Positions 1-6,965 are shown, counted from the stretch's first letter. The stretch: DNA of 17,121 bases from Accumulibacter sp. (GCA_031264825.1 JAISDL010000120.1:1-17121); one strand, 5' to 3'. Numbers and translations are program-made. The notes: generated by a model not told the origin, from the sequence alone.

Positions 1-1062
1 GATGCTGACGACGAGCAGGAAGGTTTCGCGCGACGCGAAGGCGAAACGCCCACCGGGGGAGACGCGCGGCGCGCGCCACGCGAAGAGCGCGAACGAGGCG
101 CCGACGACGAGCGTGAGGAAGGCGAGGATGAAAACGCCGCGCTGCGGGCTTTCGGAAAACGCATGAACCGAGATCAGTACGCCGGAGCGGACGAGGAAAG
201 CGCCGATCAGCGACAGCGCGAACGCGACGATCGCGAGAAAGAGGCACCAGACGCGGAAGGCGCCGCGCTTCTCGGCGACCGGCAGCGCGTGGATCAGCGC
301 CGTCGCCGCGAGCCACGGCATCAGGGAAGCGTTTTCGACCGGGTCCCAAAACCACCAGCCGCCCCAGCCCAGCTCGTAGTACGCCCAGAAAGACCCGAGC
401 GCGATTCCCAGCGTCAGGAAAACCCACGCGAAAATCGTCCAGAGGCGCGATGCGCGCGCCCACGCGCGGTCGGGCGCGCCGGAAATCAGCGCTTCGACGG
501 CGAGCGCGAAGGGAATCGCGAGGCCGGAATACCCTAGGTAGAGCATCGGCGGATGGACGATCAGTCCGGGGTCTTGAAGGAGCGGGTTGAGGTCGCGCCC
601 GTCGGCCACGATGGGGAAAGCGCGTTCGAAGGGATTCGACGTGAAGAGGACGATCAGGAGGAGACCCGCTTCGACGAGACCGAGGAGTGCGAGGACGCGA
701 TGCCTCGCCTCGCCGGAAAGCGATTTCGGGAAGACGCCGAAAACCAGCGTCCATACGGCGAGCGCGTACGCCCAGAAGAGCAGCGAACCCTCGTGCCCGC
801 CCCACGCGGCGGCGATCCGGTAGACGAGCGGCAAGCGCGTGTTCGAGTGTCGGACGACGTAGGCGACGGAAAAGTCGTTCGACGCGAGCGCGACGACGAG
901 GCAGCCGGCGGCGACCGACAGCGCAAGAAACTGCGCGAAAAGCGCGGGCCGCGCAAAACGCGCGACGCCCTGCGGACGGTCGGGGCGCCAAAGGCCGACG
1001 CACTGCGTCAGCGCGAGGACGAACGCGAGCGCGAGCGCAAAAAGGCCGAATTCCGGGATCAT
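1..1062 (-). CDS. ccmF: Cytochrome c haem lyase subunit CcmF (N-terminal part, runs off the left edge)
   Basis: Inner-membrane component of System I cytochrome c maturation; it takes haem from holo-CcmE and attaches it to the CXXCH motif of apocytochrome c. The ATG at 1062 opens a frame that stays open to base 1, giving 354 residues of a protein usually about 650 long. The WWD haem-handling motif is intact (WGGWWFWDPVENAS, about residues 233-246). Conserved stretches HEGSLLFW (90-97), HPPMLYLGYSG (170-180), VHAFSESPQRG (299-309) and the GGRFAFASRET segment near the edge match CcmF in order. Many hydrophobic segments fit a polytopic protein. The Shine-Dalgarno is weak, and the start overlaps the stop of a small upstream ORF (ATGA), which could give coupled translation. 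The gene is separated by about 5.9 kb from the rest of the ccm genes at 6966-9690, which is unusual. Identification is secure; the start is likely because homologues begin with the same MIPE-like sequence. Confidence 0.96.
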   Translation of the reverse strand, partial: MIPEFGLFALALAFVLALTQCVGLWRPDRPQGVARFARPALFAQFLALSVAAGCLVVALASNDFSVAYVVRHSNTRLPLVYRIAAAWGGHEGSLLFWAYALAVWTLVFGVFPKSLSGEARHRVLALLGLVEAGLLLIVLFTSNPFERAFPIVADGRDLNPLLQDPGLIVHPPMLYLGYSGLAIPFALAVEALISGAPDRAWARASRLWTIFAWVFLTLGIALGSFWAYYELGWGGWWFWDPVENASLMPWLAATALIHALPVAEKRGAFRVWCLFLAIVAFALSLIGAFLVRSGVLISVHAFSESPQRGVFILAFLTLVVGASFALFAWRAPRVSPGGRFAFASRETFLLVVSI

Positions 1063-1256
1063 CGCACGGAGACGATGTCGCCCACGCCGGACGGGTCGCG
1101 AGCCGTCGGTACAGAAGAATACTGGCGCGGGAAGGATGTCCGCGCGCAGTTCTCCTCGCGCAAGGGCCGTAGCACCGTCCGCGCGCTTTGCATGTTTTTC
1201 GCCTCCTCGCCGTTCTCGCGTTCGTCGGGAAGCTTGGTCTTGAGTCTTCTTGCCAT
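1059..1256 (-). CDS. Possible small protein (65 aa) translationally coupled to ccmF
   Basis: A 66-codon frame beginning MARRLKTKLPDERENGEE, with an AAAGG-type ribosome site about 10 nt before its ATG. Its TGA overlaps the ccmF ATG as ATGA. Third codon positions are mostly G or C, as in neighbouring genes, which supports coding. I recognise no domain: it is hydrophilic, rich in Arg and Glu, and has no signal or membrane segment. An internal ATG 21 codons in also has a GAGGCG-like site. It may be a leader peptide, a small accessory protein, or simply an open 5' leader of ccmF. Its only functional hint is the position immediately upstream of ccmF. Confidence 0.35.
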   Translation of the reverse strand: MARRLKTKLPDERENGEEAKNMQSARTVLRPLREENCARTSFPRQYSSVPTARDPSGVGDIVSVR

Positions 1257-1299
1257 TTTTTCGCAGCCTTTCTGAATGTGTTTTCCGCGTTTCGTCCGT

Positions 1300-1305
1300 A
1301 TTATC
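1300..1305 (-). promoter_or_regulatory. Candidate -10 element for the ccmF transcript
   Basis: On the minus strand this reads GATAAT, one mismatch from the sigma-70 -10 consensus. It sits about 45 nt upstream of the small ORF that overlaps ccmF. No convincing -35 box lies 16-18 nt further upstream. Because ccmF is detached from ccmABCDE it needs a promoter of its own, and this is the best candidate seen. Confidence 0.25.
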
Positions 1306-1577
1306 CGGCGCCTCCGTGTTCGGTTTCCCGACCATTTACGGCATTGCCGATGCGGCATCTTCGACCCTCGGACGGCTGGGAAAACGCCCTCTCTTCCCTA
1401 CTGTAACACCAATGCGAATAAACCTCGTCTCCGGCCTCCTCCCGAAGATCCCGCGCCGAGGCGGCTCCCGGACAAGATCGCGCGAACGCTCAAGATTTCG
1501 CATTTCTTGCCGTTATTCCTTTCCAGATCGTCCCCGTCTTTGTCGACAGCGCGTTGCGGCATAAGTAGCGTCTTCGG

Positions 1578-1613
1578 CTCGTCTTCTCGAGCGCGGACGA
1601 TTGGAAAAAGGAA
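1578..1613 (+). repeat. Copy 1 of a 36-bp upstream element
   Basis: Aligned without gaps to 2838-2873, 28 of 36 bases match by eye. Both copies begin CTCGTCTTC and end with CGATT-(N)-GGAAAA-GGAA-like sequence. A third, shorter relative covering only the 3' 16 bases lies at 16221-16236. Copy 1 is about 150 bp upstream of the EF-hand gene. Confidence 0.5.
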
Positions 1614-1653
1614 TCAGCCCTCAAAGTGGTTTTATTTGGGGGCACAAACCGCC

Positions 1654-1701
1654 GGCAAGCGTGCCGGCTTGCCCGTATTGGGCCGGGCGCCTCGAGGCGC
1701 C
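1654..1701. promoter_or_regulatory. Hairpin plus 16-bp perfect palindrome upstream of the EF-hand gene
   Basis: GGCAAGC at 1654-1660 pairs with GCTTGCC at 1667-1673 around a 6-nt loop. Then GGCGCCTCGAGGCGCC at 1686-1701 is a perfect palindrome. Neither is followed by a T-run, so an operator or mRNA structure is more likely than a terminator. The pair lies 59-106 nt before the ATG at 1760. Confidence 0.35.
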
Positions 1702-1759
1702 TCTCCGTTTCGTCTCGGTTTTCGAGCGAGATCACTTTTTTCTGGAGAAATTAATCGTC

Positions 1760-2776
1760 ATGAAAATCAGCAATTCGGCGCTACAGTTTGAAGCGAGTCA
1801 CAGCCAGATGCGGCAGCACGAAATCTCGGAATCCCTGCGCATCTCGTCCGGCAACCGTCCTCTTCCCTCCGCCGGCGGCACCGCCGCCGACACGGCCCTG
1901 CCGCGCGTGAATATCTCGGACGCCGGACGCGCCGCGCAGGCCGGGGAAGCTACGGCCTTGGACAAGGGGGTGAGTAGCGAGGACCCCAAACTGTCGATCA
2001 TGCGCGCCTTGCTGGCACGCATGACCGGCAAGGACGTCGATGTCGTCGACAAGAGTGCATTGAGCGCCGCGAAATCGGCGTCGAATGCCGGGGGCGGCGT
2101 CGGGGTCACCGTCGAATACGACCGCCACGAGTCCTACACGGAGACCGAACAGATGTCGTTTTCGGCCAACGGTGTCGTGCGGACGGCCGACGGCAAGAGC
2201 ATCGCCTTCGAAATGTCGCTGTCGATGGAGCGCAGCTATCACGAGGAATCCAGCGTGAGCATCCGCATGGGAAGCGGCGGCAACACCTGCGACCCGCTCG
2301 TGATCAACTTCAACGGCAACGCCGCGCAACTCATCGACCAGCGCTTTGCTTTCGACCTGAACGCCGACGGAGAAGCGAGCGAACGGATCAATTTTCTGGC
2401 GAGCGGCAGCGGTTTCCTGGCTTTCGACCGCAACGGCGACGGAAAGATCAACGACGGTTCCGAGCTGTTCGGCGCGCGCACGGGGGACGGATTCGCCGAA
2501 CTCGCCGCGCTCGACGGAGACAGGAACGGCTGGATCGACGAAAGCGACGCCGCGTATTCGCAGTTGTCGGTCTGGATCAAGAACGCATCGGGCGCCGAAA
2601 TCCTGCGCTCGCTCAAGGAGGCGAATGTCGGCGCGATCAGCGTGTCGCGCGCTTCCACGCCGTTCTCGATCAAGGACGCGAACAACAACCTGGAAGGCCA
2701 GGTGAGGGCCAGCGGCGTTTACCTCCGGGAAAACGGCGGCGTCGGGTCCGTCCAGCAGGTCGATCTGACGGTCTGA
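1760..2776 (+). CDS. EF-hand-type calcium-binding protein of unknown role
   Basis: A 338-residue protein. The ATG at 1760 is chosen because a strong GGAGAAA site lies about 9 nt before it; the frame is open further upstream but has no ribosome site there. The N-terminal 110 residues are Ser/Ala-rich and look disordered, starting MKISNSALQFEASHSQMRQH with no signal peptide. The C-terminal part (about 176-338) has calcium-loop-like segments: DLNADGEASERI (199-210), DRNGDGKINDGSE (223-235) and DGDRNGWIDESD (252-263). It ends with a GQVRASGVYLRENGGVGSVQQVDL block. This matches, from memory, a conserved family of hypothetical EF-hand proteins in beta- and gammaproteobacteria with the same leader and tail. 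The residues support calcium binding; the cellular role is unknown. It is transcribed away from ccmF and reads toward the small membrane protein gene. Confidence 0.85.
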   Translation: MKISNSALQFEASHSQMRQHEISESLRISSGNRPLPSAGGTAADTALPRVNISDAGRAAQAGEATALDKGVSSEDPKLSIMRALLARMTGKDVDVVDKSALSAAKSASNAGGGVGVTVEYDRHESYTETEQMSFSANGVVRTADGKSIAFEMSLSMERSYHEESSVSIRMGSGGNTCDPLVINFNGNAAQLIDQRFAFDLNADGEASERINFLASGSGFLAFDRNGDGKINDGSELFGARTGDGFAELAALDGDRNGWIDESDAAYSQLSVWIKNASGAEILRSLKEANVGAISVSRASTPFSIKDANNNLEGQVRASGVYLRENGGVGSVQQVDLTV

Positions 2777-2837
2777 TCCCTGGAATGGATATTCCGCATG
2801 GGTTCGGGTTCGCTCTGCCTGCCTCAATCCATGCGGT

Positions 2838-2873
2838 CTCGTCTTCCCGGGTCCGTGCGATTTGGAAAAGGAA
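2838..2873 (+). repeat. Copy 2 of the 36-bp upstream element
   Basis: Matches 1578-1613 at 28 of 36 positions. Its 3' end runs into the AAGGAG ribosome site of the small membrane protein gene, so in this copy it covers the gene's 5' leader. Confidence 0.5.
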
Positions 2874-2885
2874 GGAGAACGAGTC

Positions 2886-3305
2886 GTGTTGCTGAATGCC
2901 AAACTGAACCCCCGGATACAGACGAAAATTGCAAACGGATCGACTCTGTTCGTATCCGTCGCGATGCTTCTTCTTGGCGTAGCAATTTTTTTCAGATCCC
3001 CTGTTTATGTGAAAAACCCGTCTGTTTTATTTATCGCGCTCGCGCAATGCATTCTTTATTTTTCGAAATGGAAGCGCATCGCGATGAAAATGGCGGGATT
3101 CGAGTTTTTTCTGGTCGCGCTTTTCAGCATGATGTTTTTTTCCTCGGGGCCGGACGGCGGCGCCGGTCGAGCCTTGTTGGGTGATCTGGAAAATCTGCCG
3201 GACGCGACGAAAATTTTTCTCTGCGTATGCATCGCAATTCCCTTTGTTGCGCTTTCGGGGATATGCCTGAGCGAAGCCAAGAGTCTCCGAACCGGTGCCC
3301 GATGA
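2886..3305 (+). CDS. Small four-helix membrane protein, unknown function
   Basis: A 139-residue protein. A GTG start at 2886 is preferred because AAGGAG at 2873-2878 gives ideal spacing; an upstream in-frame TTG at 2862 has no ribosome site before it. Four hydrophobic segments at about residues 20-37, 44-60, 70-86 and 108-127 predict a small integral membrane protein with short ends. No enzyme motif is visible and I do not recognise the family. Base composition is clearly less GC-rich than the ccm genes, with many TTT, ATT and AAA codons, which suggests foreign origin. It is about 110 bp behind the EF-hand gene on the same strand and converges on the DprA-like gene. Confidence 0.7.
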   Translation: MLLNAKLNPRIQTKIANGSTLFVSVAMLLLGVAIFFRSPVYVKNPSVLFIALAQCILYFSKWKRIAMKMAGFEFFLVALFSMMFFSSGPDGGAGRALLGDLENLPDATKIFLCVCIAIPFVALSGICLSEAKSLRTGAR

Positions 3306-3334
3306 TGCGCCGAACAGGGTAATGGATAAAACAT

Positions 3335-3352
3335 CTCGACTGTCCGGTCGAG
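3335..3352 (-). terminator. Candidate terminator after the DprA-like gene
   Basis: CTCGAC and GTCGAG form a 6-bp stem with a 6-nt loop. On the minus strand the stem is followed by ATGTTTTAT, a short T-rich stretch. It lies 41 nt past the DprA-like stop, between two convergent genes. The stem is short, so this is only a candidate. Confidence 0.35.
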
Positions 3353-3392
3353 TCGCAACATCGCTTCCTGCACATCGACCTTGCGCCGTCCG

Positions 3393-4769
3393 TCACTCGA
3401 ACAAGCGTTTCTGCTTGACGACGTAGCTCGCGGACTTGTTCCGTTTTTCCAATAGGCCCTCGTCGGCAAGGCGTTGAAGCCAGTCCTTCGCTTGTGCAAC
3501 GGACACCTCCAGCGCGGCGGCCACTTCGGCATTTTTCATGGGGGTCGTCAGAAGTCGCTCGATCGACTCGCGCACCGCCGCGAACAAGGCCTCGGCGGGG
3601 GAATTCTCCACGACCCGCTTGGCGGACTGCGGCAAGCTTTCGGTCGGCGACACCAAACGTGTTTCGCGCATCGGGTCTCGCTGTTCATCGACGACCACGT
3701 CCGCCGGCGCGACATCGCGCCGAGGGAGGGCGGCGGGTACGGGGGAGGACGGAGCGGAGGATTTTCTTTCGACACGCCCGCCGCCTTCAAGGTTCAGCGT
3801 GAATTCCGTCTGATCGAAGAGGGACGGGGGCGGCGCGCTGAATACGGCGTCGAATGAATCCGCGTCGTTCGGATTCGGCCAGGAGAGCGCCCCCTTCTTT
3901 CTCAGGGCGTCGAGACCGGCGGACGGCTCGCCCGTCGACCGAACATAAACGGGAACGAATCCGAGTTTGTCGAGTTGCTCGACGGCCCCCGCCCACGTGC
4001 CACCCTTGCCGATGTCGGAATTGATCACGAATGAGGCGTCGGCCAATGCGTAAATCAGCTTGTTTCTCTGCATCGCGTTGCCCGCGCTGAATCCGGCGTT
4101 GGGGTCGTAGGGCGAAATCAGCGTGAGTCGCCCATCGAGAAGCAGGTTGCGGTACTCGCGGGTCAATGTCGCCTTTTCAAGGTTGTCCGGCAGAATCCCG
4201 CACGCCGATCCTCCCGCTTCCAGTGCCCCTCGCATGGCCGCTTGGTCGACGCCCCTGGCTCCGCCGGAAACGAGTGTCCTGCCCGCGCTCGCCGCGAGTT
4301 TCCCAACGGACATCGTGTAATCGATCAGGGCTTCGCCCACGTCGCGCGACCCCACCACGGCAAGCCCGCCGCTCTCCAATAAGCCGATGTGGCCGCAACC
4401 GTAGAGCAAAGCGGGCGCGTTTTCCCGCAGGCGAGCTTTCAATCGTCGCGGATAAGCGTCGTCCGCGCGACTGAGCACCCAAATCGCACGCGCTTGCCAG
4501 CGTTCGATGACTTGGCTGAGCAAGAAGCCGCGCCCCAACAGGCGCTCCAGCCGAGTTTGATCGATGACGGGACGGCAAGCGCGCAAGAGTTCTCCCGCGT
4601 CCGGCGAGACGAGATCGGCGGGTTGATGCTGGATTTCACGCAAATGGCGGGCGAGACGTTTGTATTCGCCGGGCGTCAGAAAATCGGGTGCGGGATGATT
4701 CCGTCCCGCAATCAAGGGCGCGGTGAGCAGCAGGATCGCCTGCGTGTCGAGCGAGAGCGTCGGCGTCAT
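3393..4769 (-). CDS. DprA/Smf-like Rossmann-fold protein with C-terminal winged helix
   Basis: A 458-residue protein. The ATG at 4769 is chosen because it overlaps the upstream helicase stop as ATGA; an ATG at 4844 would lie inside that gene. Residues about 103-300 form a DprA-like core: YPRRLKARL, LAVVGSR (136-142), LVSGGARGVDQAAMRGAL (166-183), a QRNKLIYALAD segment (234-244) and GKGGTWAGAVEQL (254-266). The usual His after GxD-x-A is Met here. A low-complexity Pro/Ala linker (about 305-395) leads to a winged-helix-like domain (395-458, KNAEVAAALEVSVAQAKDWL). Housekeeping DprA loads RecA on incoming single-stranded DNA. The partner gene, linker and divergent motifs suggest this is instead the accessory subfamily found next to PRTase or RecQ-like genes, including the ShosA-like proteins of anti-phage modules. 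The fold is confident; the role is inferred. Confidence 0.85.
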   Translation of the reverse strand: MTPTLSLDTQAILLLTAPLIAGRNHPAPDFLTPGEYKRLARHLREIQHQPADLVSPDAGELLRACRPVIDQTRLERLLGRGFLLSQVIERWQARAIWVLSRADDAYPRRLKARLRENAPALLYGCGHIGLLESGGLAVVGSRDVGEALIDYTMSVGKLAASAGRTLVSGGARGVDQAAMRGALEAGGSACGILPDNLEKATLTREYRNLLLDGRLTLISPYDPNAGFSAGNAMQRNKLIYALADASFVINSDIGKGGTWAGAVEQLDKLGFVPVYVRSTGEPSAGLDALRKKGALSWPNPNDADSFDAVFSAPPPSLFDQTEFTLNLEGGGRVERKSSAPSSPVPAALPRRDVAPADVVVDEQRDPMRETRLVSPTESLPQSAKRVVENSPAEALFAAVRESIERLLTTPMKNAEVAAALEVSVAQAKDWLQRLADEGLLEKRNKSASYVVKQKRLFE

Positions 4770-6844
4770 CCCTTGTGCCCTGTTTGCGAAAGGACCATCG
4801 GCCAAACCGGGCCGCTGCCGTTCTTGCGGAGAAGCCAGACGCATACCGTCAATGTCCAGCGCGAATCGACCGTGTCGTCAACAAGAAGCACCGGTCTTTG
4901 ATGGACGGGCTGCTCATCGAGCGCGAACGAAGCATCGACGTTGCGCGCCTGCTGTATGCTGTTTGCCATCGCCCTCTGTTCGGGTCTGTCGTTTGTTTTG
5001 ACGAGGACGGCACGAAACGGCAAGCCCAACGCGCTCGCCATGCGCTTCGCAAAGTCCGGTACAAGGTCGGGATGTCGCAAGGACGGAACGCAAGTTACCC
5101 ACTCGGGCGCGGGTCGCGGGTTCCACGCGCGGATCATTTTCACGCAAGCTGAAACGAGATCGTCGGAGAATCGTCCGTCGTGATATTTGCCCCGACGAAC
5201 CGATTCGCCCCAAGCGGCGTCGTCCCATACGCACAGCGCCCTGCCCGGCTGCGCCTGATAATCAATCGGAATATGCCCCCTGACGCCGTAGCGAGGCATT
5301 CCGCCGCTCGGCCACTGCTTGCGCGGCTCGACAGGCAAACTGGCTCCGCGCAGGAAGGCGATCGCGTCCTTGACCGATTCCACGCTTGCGTTCGTGGGGA
5401 GCGACGGCAGGGTCGGCGCCGTGACCGAGCGCGGATCGCCGTCGAGCGCCTCGATCAGAAAGCGCATGTGCCGGCCGAACGGCAAGTCCACGTATTTTTG
5501 CATCTGCCGATGCTCGTCCCGCCTCAGCGCGGTGAGACGTTCGGCGCGTTTCCAGAACGCTTCTTTCAGGGTGGCCGCGGTGAGCTGCCATTTGCTCCCC
5601 TGTTTGACGAGAGGGGCGGGCGCTTCGAGCGACAAGAGCGCAAGGGTCTTCTCGATACGTCCCTTGCTGAGATTCACCCGACCGAGGAGTTCGGGCACGG
5701 ACAGGCCGTTCGGCTCTTCTTCGAGCGCGCCAAGGACTTTGGCAACCTCCTGCGGGGTCGGGAAAGCGCTGCGGATGAACCAGTCCGTGATATCCGCTTC
5801 TTCCCGGCCGCTGAGCAAAACGCCATACGCGGCGTCCAAGGCTCGTCCGGCTCTACCCACCTGCTGGTAATACGCAACGACCGAACCCGGGCTCTGGTAA
5901 TGAATCACGAAGGCCAGATCGGGCTTGTCGTAGCCCATGCCAAGCGCCGTGGTGGCGACCAGCGCCTTGACCTGATTGTTCAGCAGGGCGCGTTCCAGGT
6001 CTTCGCGGCAGTCGCCCGTTTCTCCGGTGTATGCGTCGACGTGAAAGCCGCGGGTTTTCAACCATTCGGCGACTTGATTGGCGTCGCGTACCGTCAGTGT
6101 GTAGATGATGCCGTGCCCCGGCAATGTCGCCAGTTGTTCCGCGAGCCAAGCCAGACGTTCCGCTTGGCTGGGCAGGCGGATCGTTTGCAGGGTCAGCGAT
6201 GGACGATCGAGTTCGCCGCGTGAAATATGGAGTTTTGGCCCGAGCACGGCGGCGAGATCGTCCATCACACGCTGGTTGGCAGTGGCGGTGGTGGCGAGCA
6301 AGCGTAGCCGGGGCGGCAATGTTTTGACGATTCGCTCCAGCAAGCGGTAATGCGGACGGAAATCATGACCCCAATCGGAAATGCAGTGCGCCTCGTCGAT
6401 GACCAGAAGGGAAATTTTCGCCGCGATGCCCGCCAGCACCTGCGTGCGGAAGCGTTCGTTCGCCAGCCGCTCCGGTGAAATCAGCAGAATATCGATTTTC
6501 CCTTCGGACAGCGATTTTTCGACGCTCGCCCAGTCGCCCACGTTATCGGAGTTGATCGTGGCGGCTCGAACTCCCATGCGTTCCGCCGCCGCGATCTGGT
6601 TTCGCATCAGCGCCAAGAGTGGCGAGATCAGCAATGCGGGTCCCGCACCGGCTTCGCGTAGCAGCCGGGTCGCGATGAAATAGACAAAGCTCTTTCCCCA
6701 TCCGGTCTTCTGCACGACCAGCAAACGCCCCTTGCCGTCGACGATGTGGCGAACGGCTTCTTCCTGACCGGGACGGAACGAGGCGTCGGCGCGCCCGGAA
6801 CCGGCACGCAGGAGTTGCAAGGCGCGCGCGGCGTTGTAGCCCAT
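4766..6844 (-). CDS. RecQ-type DNA helicase fused to a C-terminal phosphoribosyltransferase-like domain
   Basis: A 692-residue SF2 helicase. Seen in order: FRPGQ (motif 0, about 23-27); KTGWGKS (motif I, 46-52) instead of the usual TGGGKS; VIDEAHCISDWGHDFRPHY (motif II plus the aromatic-rich loop, 148-166); LLATTATAN (motif III, 182-190); and QQVGRAGR (motif VI, 327-334). A winged-helix-like stretch follows (about 365-430). The four zinc-binding cysteines of classical RecQ are absent and there is no HRDC domain. The C-terminal 130 residues end in PVLLVDDTVDSRWTL (651-665), a PRPP-loop-like motif of type I phosphoribosyltransferases as in ComF. The ATG at 6844 has AGGAG 10 nt upstream. The ATGA overlap with the DprA-like gene makes a two-gene unit. 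Codon use is more mixed than in the flanking ccm genes, consistent with acquisition. 3'-5' helicase activity is expected from the family; substrate and biological role are inferred. Confidence 0.92.
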   Translation of the reverse strand: MGYNAARALQLLRAGSGRADASFRPGQEEAVRHIVDGKGRLLVVQKTGWGKSFVYFIATRLLREAGAGPALLISPLLALMRNQIAAAERMGVRAATINSDNVGDWASVEKSLSEGKIDILLISPERLANERFRTQVLAGIAAKISLLVIDEAHCISDWGHDFRPHYRLLERIVKTLPPRLRLLATTATANQRVMDDLAAVLGPKLHISRGELDRPSLTLQTIRLPSQAERLAWLAEQLATLPGHGIIYTLTVRDANQVAEWLKTRGFHVDAYTGETGDCREDLERALLNNQVKALVATTALGMGYDKPDLAFVIHYQSPGSVVAYYQQVGRAGRALDAAYGVLLSGREEADITDWFIRSAFPTPQEVAKVLGALEEEPNGLSVPELLGRVNLSKGRIEKTLALLSLEAPAPLVKQGSKWQLTAATLKEAFWKRAERLTALRRDEHRQMQKYVDLPFGRHMRFLIEALDGDPRSVTAPTLPSLPTNASVESVKDAIAFLRGASLPVEPRKQWPSGGMPRYGVRGHIPIDYQAQPGRALCVWDDAAWGESVRRGKYHDGRFSDDLVSACVKMIRAWNPRPAPEWVTCVPSLRHPDLVPDFAKRMASALGLPFRAVLVKTNDRPEQRAMANSIQQARNVDASFALDEQPVHQRPVLLVDDTVDSRWTLTVCVWLLRKNGSGPVWPMVLSQTGHKG

Positions 6845-6875
6845 TTCAATATTTCTCCTCTCGAACGCTCATTGT

Positions 6876-6904
6876 ATTATGCCTGTTCCGAGGTGTAATC
6901 AGAA
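6876..6904 (-). promoter_or_regulatory. Candidate promoter of the recQ-like/dprA-like pair
   Basis: Minus strand: TTCTGA at 6904-6899 as a weak -35, a 17-nt spacer, then CATAAT at 6881-6876, one mismatch from the -10 consensus. It lies about 32 nt upstream of the helicase start and just after the ccmE hairpin. It would let the pair be expressed independently of the ccm operon. Confidence 0.4.
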
Positions 6905-6914
6905 AATCATGAAG

Positions 6915-6944
6915 CGCCCCTCTCGCAAGAAAACACGAGGGGCG
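6915..6944 (-). terminator. Hairpin at the end of the ccmABCDE operon
   Basis: CGCCCCTC at 6915-6922 pairs perfectly with GAGGGGCG at 6937-6944 (8 bp, loop 14). Downstream on the minus strand, the sequence reaches ATTTTCT after about 6 nt, so the T-tract is displaced and weak. It lies 22 nt past the ccmE stop and marks a break between ccmE and the recQ-like gene. Confidence 0.5.
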
Positions 6945-6965
6945 GGCGCGCAGGTCCGAAAAACT

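Larger units (their letters stand above)
1306..1759. other. Intergenic region between divergent ccmF and the EF-hand gene
   Basis: About 450 bp with no frame that looks like a gene; the open frames here lack ribosome sites and recognisable protein sequence. It contains a 36-bp element repeated at 2838-2873, a 7-bp-stem hairpin at 1654-1673 and a perfect 16-bp palindrome at 1686-1701. It should hold the promoters for both flanking genes. Confidence 0.6.

Noticed and set aside
1..120. Apparent frameshift near the left edge of ccmF
   Set aside because: Rechecking base by base restored the CcmF frame (GGRFAFASRETFLL), so the gene is intact up to the edge.
1601..1759. Upstream extension of the EF-hand gene to an earlier start
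   Set aside because: No ribosome site there, the extension contains the palindromes, and the ATG at 1760 has GGAGAAA at proper spacing.
1781..2902. A 373-codon minus-strand open frame
   Set aside because: Antisense to the EF-hand gene, which has a strong ribosome site and recognisable calcium loops.
3393..4769. Housekeeping competence gene dprA
   Set aside because: The partner is a PRTase-fused helicase, the core motifs diverge (Met for His after GVDQAA), and the usual neighbours such as topA or def/fmt are absent; an accessory DprA-like protein fits better.
5180..6223. A 347-codon plus-strand open frame
   Set aside because: Antisense to the RecQ-like gene; no domain and shadow-like composition.
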